Position numbers and translations under genes: made by a program | NCBI GenBank assembly: GCA_964388175.1 | Contig: CAYLYS010000039.1 | Span: forward strand, 1-24,829 | Source of the DNA: JAITWN01 sp964388175 | GTDB taxonomy: Bacteria; Pseudomonadota; Gammaproteobacteria; SZUA-140 | DNA: 24,829 nt | Direction: 5' to 3' | Shown here: positions 7,441-14,081 of the stretch, one piece after another | How the letters are laid out: every line of letters begins with the position of its first letter | Numbering within the stretch: the first letter of the stretch is position 1 | Notes under the pieces: generated by a model | Database searches by the model: none | What the model was told of the DNA's origin: nothing | Seen by the model: only the letters and a program-made list of their open reading frames with translations

Positions 7441-7474
7441 AGCGTGACCCCGGTTTGCTGCCGGGGCTCCCGCT
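7441..7474. repeat. GC-rich hairpin in the hydrolase leader
   Basis: CCCCGG (7448-7453) pairs with CCGGGG (7461-7466) around a 7-base loop; the stem is extended beyond a small internal loop by AGCG (7441-7444) with CGCT (7471-7474). No T-run follows immediately. It may be a leader structure or a weak terminator. Confidence 0.35.
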
Positions 7475-7571
7475 ATATCTTTTGAATTCATATTCTTATC
7501 TCGCCGCGCCCAGGTTGGCACGATTGCTGTAATCGGTAGATGGCAATGGCATGAGGCCGGAGCAATCGGGC

Positions 7572-8207
7572 ATGAACTCCCAGTATGAATTTGGAACAGT
7601 CGATTTCCCCGGCACGACGCATCGGATCCTGATCGTCCCCGGTTATCAGGGCAGTGGACCGGCGCACTGGCAGAGCTGGTTCGAGCGGCGTCTGCCCGCT
7701 GCGCGCCGGGTCGGGCGGATCGACTGGAATGCGCCGGTCATCGCCAACTGGGTGCACGAGATTCGCAACGAGATCGCCTGCGCCGCCGCGCCGGTATGGC
7801 TGATTGCCCACAGTTTTGGCTGCCTGGCGGCGGTGCTTGCCGCGACGTCGCAGCCCGAGCGGGTGGCGGGGGCTTTGCTGGTCGCGCCGGCGGATCCCGA
7901 GCGCTTTTCTCTCTTCGGGCTGCGTTCGGGGCAGGTGCCTGCGCCGAGCCTGTCGCTCTACATGACGCGCCAGCCGCTCCCTTTTCCGAGTCTGCTGGTC
8001 GCCAGTGCGAGCGATTCCTGGATGCGGCTCAACACCGCGGCCTATTGGGCGGATCGCTGGGGCTGCCGGTTCGTGAATATCGGCAACGCCGGGCATATCA
8101 ATGTCGAAGCCGGTTTCGGCCCGTGGCCCGAAGGACTGGAATTGCTCGCTTCACTGACCGGCAATGAGCCGCGGCGCGATGACGGGCGCCGCTTCGATGC
8201 AATCTGA
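7572..8207 (+). CDS. Alpha/beta hydrolase of the RBBP9/YdeN family
   Basis: 211 residues with the RBBP9/YdeN layout: an early strand plus oxyanion region, LIVPGYQGSGPAHWQSW, a Trp-rich helix, the nucleophile elbow LIAHSFGC (Ser in A-H-S-F-G), an acidic residue in ASASDSWM and the terminal His in AGHINVEAGFGPWPEG. All three triad candidates are present, so it is probably an active serine hydrolase; substrate unknown. ATG 7572 is preferred to ATG 7551 because GGAG lies 9 bases upstream. The stop is 18 bp from cysB on the same strand, so the two are probably co-transcribed. This gene is not a standard member of the encapsulin locus. Confidence 0.88.
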   Translation: MNSQYEFGTVDFPGTTHRILIVPGYQGSGPAHWQSWFERRLPAARRVGRIDWNAPVIANWVHEIRNEIACAAAPVWLIAHSFGCLAAVLAATSQPERVAGALLVAPADPERFSLFGLRSGQVPAPSLSLYMTRQPLPFPSLLVASASDSWMRLNTAAYWADRWGCRFVNIGNAGHINVEAGFGPWPEGLELLASLTGNEPRRDDGRRFDAI

Positions 8208-8225
8208 CCATCTACAGGAACAACC

Positions 8226-9164
8226 ATGAATTTTCAGCAACTGCGGATCGTCCGGGAAATGATCCGCCGGAATTTCAACCTCACCGAGGTCGGCAACGCG
8301 CTCTTCACTTCGCAGTCGGGCGTGTCCAAGCACATCAGGGATCTCGAAAACGAGCTCGGTGTGGAGCTGTTCGTGCGCAAGGGCAAGCGCGTGCTGGGCC
8401 TGACCGAGCCCGGTGCGGAGCTGGTCGGCCTTGCCGAACGCATCCTGCTCGATGTGAACAACATCAGGAACCTGGCCGATCAGTTCAGCAATCGCGATCA
8501 GGGCAGGTTGACCGTGGCCACCACGCACACGCAGGCGCGCTATGCGCTGCCGCCGGTGGTGACCGAATTCAAGCGCGCGTTTCCCCGCGTGCATCTCGCG
8601 CTGCATCAGGCGGCGCCCAACGAGATCGTTGCCATGCTGCGCAATGGCACGGCGGATATCGGCATTGCCACCGAAGAACTGGGCAAGACCGACGATCTGA
8701 TCTCGTTTCCCTATTACGACTGGCATCACGCGCTCATCGTGCCGGAGGGTCATCCGCTGGAGCGGATATCGCCGCTGACGCTGGCGGCGATCGCGGACTA
8801 TCCGGTGGTCACTTATCACGAGGGCTTTACCGGCCGTGCCGGCATCGATGCCGCCTTCGGTCGCGCCGGCATCGATTGCGATGTCGTCATGTCGGCGCTC
8901 GATGCCGACGTGATCAAGACTTACGTCAGGCTCGGCCTCGGCGTCGGCATCATCGCATCGATGGCTTTCGACCCGGAGCGCGATGCGGGCTTGCGGCTGA
9001 TCGGCGGCGGGCATCTGTTCGGTGAACATACGGCACGGATCGCCGTGCGCAGAGGGCAATACTTGCGCGGCTATGCTTATCGCTTCGTCGAACTCTGCTC
9101 GTCACCGCTGTCGGAGAGCCGTGTCCGCGATGCCGCCAGCGCGGCGCGCGTGGTTTCCATCTGA
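8226..9164 (+). CDS. cysB: CysB-type LysR-family regulator of cysteine/sulfur assimilation
   Basis: 312 residues. An N-terminal LysR winged helix-turn-helix (residues ~1-60, LTEVGNALFTSQSGVSKHIRDLE) is followed by a periplasmic-binding-protein-like effector domain. The ligand residues known from Klebsiella CysB are all present at the same numbers: Thr100, Thr102 and Gln103 (TTHTQARYALP), Thr149 (GIATEE) and Thr202 (GFTGR). CysB activates sulfur-uptake and cysteine genes with N-acetylserine as inducer, and is antagonised by sulfide or thiosulfate. AGGA precedes ATG 8226. It is followed by the acetyltransferase that makes the inducer's precursor, which suggests a local feedback loop (inference). 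Confidence 0.95.
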   Translation: MNFQQLRIVREMIRRNFNLTEVGNALFTSQSGVSKHIRDLENELGVELFVRKGKRVLGLTEPGAELVGLAERILLDVNNIRNLADQFSNRDQGRLTVATTHTQARYALPPVVTEFKRAFPRVHLALHQAAPNEIVAMLRNGTADIGIATEELGKTDDLISFPYYDWHHALIVPEGHPLERISPLTLAAIADYPVVTYHEGFTGRAGIDAAFGRAGIDCDVVMSALDADVIKTYVRLGLGVGIIASMAFDPERDAGLRLIGGGHLFGEHTARIAVRRGQYLRGYAYRFVELCSSPLSESRVRDAASAARVVSI

Positions 9165-9484
9165 TTCCCGATATGAGCCGGGGATATGAAGCGGCGCTGC
9201 GCAAGTGAAAAAACATGATATCGAGATCAGCTAAATTCACTTCGGTCTGCGACATCGGCCGGTTAGTATCGGCGCCAGCTCTTCCTGCGGGGCGAGCTGG
9301 AGGACACGCCGCCGATGGATCGATCGATAGATCGAATATCGCGGCGGCGTTTGCCAGGGACGGCCAACGTCGGGCGCAGGGCTTGCAGCTGGTCTCGGTC
9401 ATCCATGACGTTGCGCACTGAGCAGCGTCGTTCGCCGGGCGCGGCGCTGCCGTCAGGCGGCTTTCCCATTATTTCGGACCTGGC
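9165..9484 (+). promoter_or_regulatory. 320-bp structured region between cysB and the acetyltransferase
   Basis: Three perfect inverted repeats lie here. AAGTGAA (9203-9209) with TTCACTT (9236-9242) flank an AT-rich segment and look like a LysR-type dyad. CCAGCTC (9275-9281) with GAGCTGG (9294-9300) form a 7-bp hairpin. ACGCCGCCG (9306-9314) with CGGCGGCGT (9342-9350) form a 9-bp hairpin whose interior holds GATCGATCGAT. The likely reading is a separate promoter, perhaps CysB-controlled, with a structured leader. A 68-codon frame at 9215-9421 crosses these stems, lacks a ribosome site and is not called. No known riboswitch was recognised. Confidence 0.45.
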
Positions 9485-10405
9485 ATGAAAACACACACCG
9501 ATCTGCAGTGGAATCTCGACGCCATCGTCGACGATTTGCACACGCTGCGTGAACAGTCGCTGAAGAAGCGTCAACGCTACGATCGTCCGCCGAAGATGCC
9601 GTCGCGAAAAGCGCTCGGATTGATTCTCGATGATCTTTATGCGGCGCTGTTCCCCAACCGCCTCGGTTTGCCGGAGCTGAGCGGCGGCGGGATCGATTAT
9701 TTCGTTGGTCATACGCTCGAGGTGGCGCTGCGTGAGATGTTCGACCAGTTGCTGCTGGAACTCCAGTTCCATTCCGACACCGACGGCGATACCTATCGCA
9801 GAAAGGCCTTCGCCATCGTCAATGAATTCGCCGCCAGTCTGCCTGGTGTGCGGGCAATGCTCGAAACCGACATCGATGCCGCCTACGAAGGCGACCCGGC
9901 GGCGCGCAGCGTCGATGAGGTGCTGGTCTGCTACCCCGGCGTGATGGCCGTCATCCATCATCGCCTCGCACATGAGCTGCATCTGCTCGGCGCGCCGCTG
10001 ATCGCGCGCATGATCGCCGAGATCGCTCATTCGGTGACCGGCGTGGATATTCATCCGGGTGCCGAGATTGGCCCCCATTTCTTCATCGATCACGGGACCG
10101 GCGTGGTCATCGGAGAAACCACGGTCATCGGCAAGCATGTGCGTCTCTATCACGGCGTGACGCTGGGAGCCAAGCGCTTCCCGGTGGATGAGGAGGGCGC
10201 GCTGGTCAAAGGCGCGGCGCGTCATCCGATCGTCGAGGACGACGTGGTGGTTTATGCCGGCGCCACGATCCTCGGGCGCGTCACCATCGGACGCGGATCG
10301 ATCATCGGCGGGAATGTGTGGCTGACGCGCAGTGTTCCTCCTGCCAGCAATATCACCCAGGCGCAGGTGCGCAGCGAGCATTTCAGGCTTCACGCCGAGG
10401 CGTGA
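9485..10405 (+). CDS. cysE: Serine O-acetyltransferase of the encapsulin sulfur locus
   Basis: Transfers acetyl from acetyl-CoA to L-serine, giving O-acetylserine, the carbon skeleton for cysteine. The 306 residues comprise a helical N-terminal domain (~1-180) and a left-handed beta-helix of hexapeptide repeats (~184-290: VDIHPGAEIG, VVIGETTVIG, IVEDDVVVYAGATILG). Catalytic-site equivalents of E. coli CysE Asp143, His158 and His193 are Asp188 (VDIHP), His203 (IDHGTG) and His247 (RHPIV). The C-terminus ends LHAEA and lacks the terminal Ile that CysE inserts into CysK, so a classic cysteine synthase complex is unlikely. A homologue (SrpH) accompanies SrpI encapsulin in cyanobacteria. Its stop lies inside the hairpin at 10393-10424. 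Confidence 0.94.
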   Translation: MKTHTDLQWNLDAIVDDLHTLREQSLKKRQRYDRPPKMPSRKALGLILDDLYAALFPNRLGLPELSGGGIDYFVGHTLEVALREMFDQLLLELQFHSDTDGDTYRRKAFAIVNEFAASLPGVRAMLETDIDAAYEGDPAARSVDEVLVCYPGVMAVIHHRLAHELHLLGAPLIARMIAEIAHSVTGVDIHPGAEIGPHFFIDHGTGVVIGETTVIGKHVRLYHGVTLGAKRFPVDEEGALVKGAARHPIVEDDVVVYAGATILGRVTIGRGSIIGGNVWLTRSVPPASNITQAQVRSEHFRLHAEA

Positions 10406-10424
10406 TGCCTCTGCGCGGTTTTTT
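10393..10424 (+). terminator. Intrinsic terminator or attenuator between acetyltransferase and encapsulin
   Basis: CGC-c-GAGGC (10393-10401) pairs with GCCTC-t-GCG (10407-10415) around the loop GTGAT, and six T residues follow at 10419-10424. The stem straddles the TGA stop (10403-10405) of the acetyltransferase, so translating ribosomes would disrupt it. It would end or reduce read-through into the shell gene, allowing separate shell and cargo dosage. Confidence 0.65.
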
Positions 10425-10433
10425 GAAAGAAGA

Positions 10434-10462
10434 TTGCTGCACAAACAAAATCGTTTCATAAA
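10434..10462 (+). promoter_or_regulatory. Candidate promoter of the encapsulin-desulfurase pair
   Basis: TTGCTG (10434-10439) and CATAAA (10457-10462) are imperfect -35 and -10 boxes with an ideal 17-base spacer, in an AT-rich patch directly downstream of the terminator-like hairpin and upstream of a strong ribosome site (GAGAGGAAGTAAGG before ATG 10482). Confidence 0.35.
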
Positions 10463-10481
10463 CATCGAGAGGAAGTAAGGC

Positions 10482-11417
10482 ATGGCTGACGCCGTGGAAA
10501 ACAAACAGATCGCATTGGGAGACGTGGCGGCGCGGCAATTGGCCAACGCCACCAAGACGGTACCGCAGCTGTCGATCATTACCCCGCGCTGGCTGACGCG
10601 CATGTTGCCCTGGGTCGGTGTCGAAGCGGGTATCTATCGGCTCAACAGGGTAAAGGATGCCTCCCGCGTCACCGTCGCCTGCTCACAGCGCGACGAGCGT
10701 GAACTGCCGGAGACTTTCGTGGATTACGAAGAGGCGCCGCGCGAATATTTTCTCAGCGCGGTGACCACCGTTGTCGACGTCCACACCCGGGTGTCCGATC
10801 TTTACAGTACGCCGCATGACCAGATCAAAGAGCAGCTGCGGCTGGCGATCGAAACGATCAAGGAGCGCCAGGAGGACGAACTGATCAACAACGGCGAGTA
10901 TGGTCTGCTCAACAATATCGCCCCCGAGCAGCGCCTGAGCACCTTCAGCGGTGCGCCCACGCCGGACGATCTCGACCAGTTGATCACCCGGGTATGGAAG
11001 GAGCCAGCATTCCTGCTCGCCCACCCGCTCGCCATCGCCGCTTTCGGCCGCGAGTGCACGCGCCGCGGCGTGCCGCCGCCGACGGTGACGCTGTTCGGTT
11101 CGCCGTTCATCACCTGGCGCGGCATTCCCCTGATCCCGAGCAACAAGCTGCGGATCGAGGACGGCAAGACCAAGATCCTGCTGCTGCGCACCGGCGAGAG
11201 CCGTCAGGGCGTGGTCGGTCTGTACCAGCCGGGTCTGCCCGGAGAGCAGGGCGTCGGCCTGTCGGTGCGCTTCATGGGCATCAGCCGCAAGGCGATCGCG
11301 TCCTATCTGATTTCCCTGTACTGCTCGCTCGCGGTGCTGACGGAGGACGCGCTGGCGGTGCTGGAGAACGTCGAAGTAGGCAAATACCATGACTACCAAG
11401 ATCAGTACCGGCAGTAA
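10482..11417 (+). CDS. srpI: Family 2A encapsulin shell protein (SrpI type)
   Basis: A 311-residue HK97-fold shell protein resembling Synechococcus SrpI. Diagnostic segments: a short N-terminal extension (residues 1-30, ALGDVAARQLANATKT), then ITPRWLTRMLPWVGVEAGIY, an E-loop-like region (FVDYEEAPREYFLS, VVDVHTRVSDLYS), the P-domain helix EQLRLAIETIKERQEDELI, and a C-terminal YLISLYCSLAVLTEDALAVLENV. It has no inserted cyclic-nucleotide-binding domain, which places it in family 2A and not 2B. Related shells are 60-subunit T=1 cages that encapsulate a cysteine desulfurase and are implicated in sulfur storage. Length matches the family and the ribosome site is strong. The next gene starts inside its 3' end (29-bp overlap), coupling shell and cargo synthesis. 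Confidence 0.93.
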   Translation: MADAVENKQIALGDVAARQLANATKTVPQLSIITPRWLTRMLPWVGVEAGIYRLNRVKDASRVTVACSQRDERELPETFVDYEEAPREYFLSAVTTVVDVHTRVSDLYSTPHDQIKEQLRLAIETIKERQEDELINNGEYGLLNNIAPEQRLSTFSGAPTPDDLDQLITRVWKEPAFLLAHPLAIAAFGRECTRRGVPPPTVTLFGSPFITWRGIPLIPSNKLRIEDGKTKILLLRTGESRQGVVGLYQPGLPGEQGVGLSVRFMGISRKAIASYLISLYCSLAVLTEDALAVLENVEVGKYHDYQDQYRQ

Positions 11418-13155
11418 CGGCACGCCGCCTGCGGGCGGCGATGCGGCCGATCCATATGCCGCGGCGGCGCGCTACGCGAGCGTGCTCGCCGGTCTTGCCA
11501 ATGAATTCTTCGCCGCCGCGCCGACTGTTCCGCTGTCCGCAGCGGCGAGCAAGACCGATAGCGCGGGCATCACCGGCATAGTGCCGGCCGGCTTTTCTGG
11601 TGTCCGCCCGGAACCGTCCGGCGCGCCGCCGGACGCGCCCGCGTACTTCGACGTGTCGTCGCTGCATCTGCCCGAGCTCGGCGTCGCCGCGGAAGCCTTG
11701 CCTGAATACTGGACTGAATATTCGCCTGAATATTCATCGGAGCCGCTGCAAGCGGCGATCGCAGCCGGCTTGCCCGTGCCGCAGCAGGCGCCGTCCGCCG
11801 GCTTCTATTTTCTGGAAGAGTCCCGCCGCCTGGCCGTCGACCCGATGACTCCGCCTGCCTGGACGGAGCGCGCGGTGCCTGCTGCGCACGTGCCGGCACC
11901 GCTCCCCTTATCCGTGCCGGCGCGTCCGGCGCTGGACGCCGAAGCCATCCGCCGCGATTTTCCGATTCTCTCGGAGCGAGTGCATGGACGGCCGCTGGTA
12001 TGGCTGGACAACGGCGCCACCACGCAGAAGCCGCAGGCGGTGATCGATCGTCTGGCCTATTTCTATGCGCACGAGAATTCCAATATCCACCGTGCGGCGC
12101 ATGAACTGGCGGCGCGTGCGACCGATGCTTATGAGGCGGCGCGCAACAAGGTGGTGCGTTTCATCGGCGCCTCGTCGAGCGATGAGATCGTCTTCGTGCG
12201 CGGCGCTACCGAGGCCATCAATCTGGTGGCGCAGTCATGGGGCAGGCAGCACATCGGGCCGGGCGATGAGATCGTCGTCACCTGGCTGGAGCATCACGCC
12301 AATATCGTGCCGTGGCAGCAGCTGTGCGAGCAGGTCGGTGCGCGTCTGCGTGTGGCGCCGGTCGATGACAGCGGACAGGTCATTCTGTCCGAATATGAAA
12401 GACTGCTCGGTCCGCGCACCCGCCTGGTATCGTTCACCCAGGTGTCGAATGCGCTCGGCACGGTGACGCCGGCGCATGAGATGGTACGCATCGCCCATCG
12501 CTACGGCGCGCGCGTGCTGGTCGATGGCGCGCAGGCGGTATCCCATATGCCGGTGGACGTGGGCGCGCTCGGTTGTGACTGGTACGTATTTTCCGGGCAC
12601 AAGATGTTTGCGCCGACCGGCATCGGCGTGTTGTACGGACGGCGTGAGCTGCTCGGTGCCACGCAGCCATGGCAGGGCGGCGGCAATATGATTGCCGATG
12701 TCACCTTCGAACGTACCGTTTATCAGGACGCGCCGGCGCGCTTCGAAGCCGGTACCGGCAATATTGCCGATGCCGTGGGTCTGGGAGCGGCAATCGATTA
12801 TCTGCTCGGCGTCGGCATGGAAAACGTCAACCGTTACGAGCACGATCTGCTGCTGTATACCGGCAGGGCGCTGGCCGAGGTGCCGGGCCTGCGTATCGTG
12901 GGCAATGCCGCGCAGAAGGCCGGCGTGATTTCCTTCGTGCTGCACGGACGCAGTTCCGAAGACGTGGGCAAAGCCCTCGATCGCGAGGGCATCGCCGTCC
13001 GCTCCGGTCACCACTGCGCACAGCCCATACTGCGTCGTTTCGGGCTGGAGACCACGGTGCGCCTGTCCCTGGCGCTTTACAACACCTGTGCCGATATCGA
13101 TGCGCTGCGCGCTGCCTTGCTGCGCATCCAGGCAGGTAATGCCTATCGCCGATGA
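11389..13155 (+). CDS. SufS/CsdA-like cysteine desulfurase with long encapsulin-targeting N-terminus
   Basis: Group II PLP-dependent desulfurase releasing sulfane sulfur from L-cysteine and giving alanine. Residues 1-181 are Ala/Pro-rich and probably disordered; such extensions load family 2A desulfurases into the shell. Within it, two ordered-looking islands stand out: LPEYWTEYSPEYSSEP (104-119) and GFYFLEESRRLAVDP (from 138). The catalytic domain begins at ~182 (LDAEAIRRDFPIL), with the PLP lysine Lys405 (FSGHKMF) and active-site Cys543 (RSGHHCAQP), both intact. 588 residues is about 180 longer than ordinary SufS. No SufE or CsdE partner is nearby. ATG 11389 overlaps the encapsulin gene by 29 bp, in another frame, suggesting translational coupling. 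Confidence 0.93.
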   Translation: MTTKISTGSNGTPPAGGDAADPYAAAARYASVLAGLANEFFAAAPTVPLSAAASKTDSAGITGIVPAGFSGVRPEPSGAPPDAPAYFDVSSLHLPELGVAAEALPEYWTEYSPEYSSEPLQAAIAAGLPVPQQAPSAGFYFLEESRRLAVDPMTPPAWTERAVPAAHVPAPLPLSVPARPALDAEAIRRDFPILSERVHGRPLVWLDNGATTQKPQAVIDRLAYFYAHENSNIHRAAHELAARATDAYEAARNKVVRFIGASSSDEIVFVRGATEAINLVAQSWGRQHIGPGDEIVVTWLEHHANIVPWQQLCEQVGARLRVAPVDDSGQVILSEYERLLGPRTRLVSFTQVSNALGTVTPAHEMVRIAHRYGARVLVDGAQAVSHMPVDVGALGCDWYVFSGHKMFAPTGIGVLYGRRELLGATQPWQGGGNMIADVTFERTVYQDAPARFEAGTGNIADAVGLGAAIDYLLGVGMENVNRYEHDLLLYTGRALAEVPGLRIVGNAAQKAGVISFVLHGRSSEDVGKALDREGIAVRSGHHCAQPILRRFGLETTVRLSLALYNTCADIDALRAALLRIQAGNAYRR

Positions 13156-13313
13156 TAATGCCGCGCCACGCGGGGGCGCTGGTCGGCGGTGGAGATTTCT
13201 GCCTCCGCCGGCCGGCGGCCATCGGCCGGTTCATGCCGGCCGGCTTCCTTGCCATCCTGAAAGGTCAGCGTTTCCCTGCTGATCCGGGCAATCATCTGCA
13301 TGCAGTCCTTCAT
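13143..13313 (-). CDS. Candidate 56-residue protein convergent with the desulfurase
   Basis: On the minus strand, AAGGAG (13326-13321) sits 7 bases before ATG 13313 and the frame runs 56 codons to a TAG at 13145-13143, overlapping the desulfurase stop by 13 bp. The product starts MKDCMQMIARISRETLTFQDG and becomes Arg-rich and polar. The excellent ribosome site argues for translation. Against it, the second half is encoded by the GC-rich palindromic repeat at 13207-13244 and may be non-functional. No homologue is recognised. Confidence 0.3.
   Translation of the reverse strand: MKDCMQMIARISRETLTFQDGKEAGRHEPADGRRPAEAEISTADQRPRVARHYHRR
13207..13244. repeat. Paired GCCGGCCGGC palindromes downstream of the desulfurase
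   Basis: The self-complementary decamer GCCGGCCGGC occurs at 13207-13216 and again at 13235-13244, with a further GGCCGG between. The copies can pair as a 10-bp stem. Lying just after the encapsulin-cargo pair, it may be a strong transcript-end structure, but no T-run follows. Confidence 0.55.
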
Positions 13314-13666
13314 GTCCTTGCTCCTTCGTTTCGTCCGTGATGTCTTCGTTTCCGTCCGGATGCATACCCTTCCGGTCACTTTTCCCTTGTTCGGAATCTG
13401 GGATCCGGAATCCGGCGCCGATGGCGACGATGCGCGAACGCAGGTGGCGATCTCCGGCCGGCGACTGACGGTGCGTTATCTGCGACCGTATCCCGATGCT
13501 AGGCAAGCAATGCCGGCGAGGGAAGCAAGATAAATTCACGTCGATATTTGTTTTGCAGATATGGCCGTTTGCATGCGGCCACTCATGCCCTCGGTGCAAG
13601 GACCTGGCTTTTTCTATATTTTTCTATACATAGGGTTGTCGGCAAAGCCAGCATCTGGAGGTCGGC
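13314..13666. other. Gene-poor interval with AT-rich duplicated decamer
   Basis: I see no convincing gene here. Plus- and minus-strand frames of 77-122 codons exist but lack ribosome sites and familiar motifs. TTTTTCTATA occurs twice in direct tandem (13609-13628), enclosed by the 7-bp inverted repeat TGGCTTT (13606-13612) / AAAGCCA (13644-13650). This AT-rich patch could contain a promoter for the small frames that follow. Confidence 0.4.
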
Positions 13667-13804
13667 ATGGGTGTGAGCGGGGGCGGCGGATTGTTCCCCG
13701 GGCGGCCGTTGCGGACATTGCTCGGGGTTCCGGCAAGGAAGCCTTTGCCCAGGCGGGTTACAATCTGCTGCAAGGGTGGAGTGACCGCAACAGGTGACGG
13801 GTGA
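13667..13804 (+). CDS. Candidate 45-residue basic protein (first of a coupled pair)
   Basis: GGAGG (13657-13661) precedes ATG 13667 by 5 bases. The frame encodes 45 residues: a Gly-rich start (MGVSGGGG), a basic middle (RKPLPRR) and a CC pair near the end. Its TGA overlaps the next frame's GTG as GTGA (13801-13804), a layout typical of translationally coupled genes. No family is recognised, and such short frames arise by chance in GC-rich DNA. Confidence 0.25.
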   Translation: MGVSGGGGLFPGRPLRTLLGVPARKPLPRRVTICCKGGVTATGDG

Positions 13805-13941
13805 GCCATAACACGCATGGCGCGTTCATGGCCCGCGGCGTGCCTGTGCCTATAGAACAGATGCTCTATATCGACCCGGCTGCCGACAGGGCGAGTGCGC
13901 GCTGCGCCAGTCACCCGGTGGCGGACAATGCGGCCCAATGA
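13801..13941 (+). CDS. Candidate 46-residue protein (second of a coupled pair)
   Basis: Starts at GTG within the GTGA overlap with the preceding frame and ends at TGA 13939-13941. The product contains ARGVPVPIEQMLYIDPAADR, and third codon positions are mostly G or C as in neighbouring genes, which favours real coding or a remnant of a larger gene. An AGGTG a few bases upstream could serve as a weak ribosome site. Not recognised. Confidence 0.25.
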   Translation: MSHNTHGAFMARGVPVPIEQMLYIDPAADRASARCASHPVADNAAQ

Positions 13942-14031
13942 CCCGGTCTCGCTGCCGGCCTGCGAAGCCCTTGCCCGGCATCTCACGGGAAAGCGCCGGG
14001 GCCGTTGACCTGTTGCGGGCCGACCCGATTC

Positions 14032-14044
14032 AGGCATTATGCCT
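14032..14044. promoter_or_regulatory. 13-bp palindrome upstream of the VF530-family gene
   Basis: AGGCAT-T-ATGCCT is a perfect odd palindrome 38 bases before ATG 14082. It includes CATTAT, a possible -10 box with a poor -35 (TTGCGG, 14013-14018; 16-base spacer). It may be an operator for the two-gene unit. Confidence 0.3.
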
Positions 14045-14081
14045 ATCAATGAGCACCGACCGATAAGGATGCGCTTCAGGC

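Noticed and set aside
9215..9421. 68-codon frame between cysB and the acetyltransferase
   Set aside because: No ribosome site, crosses three inverted repeats, no recognisable product.
13624..14049. 141-codon minus-strand frame
   Set aside because: Arg/Pro-rich with no motif; competes with better-supported small plus-strand frames and may itself be chance.
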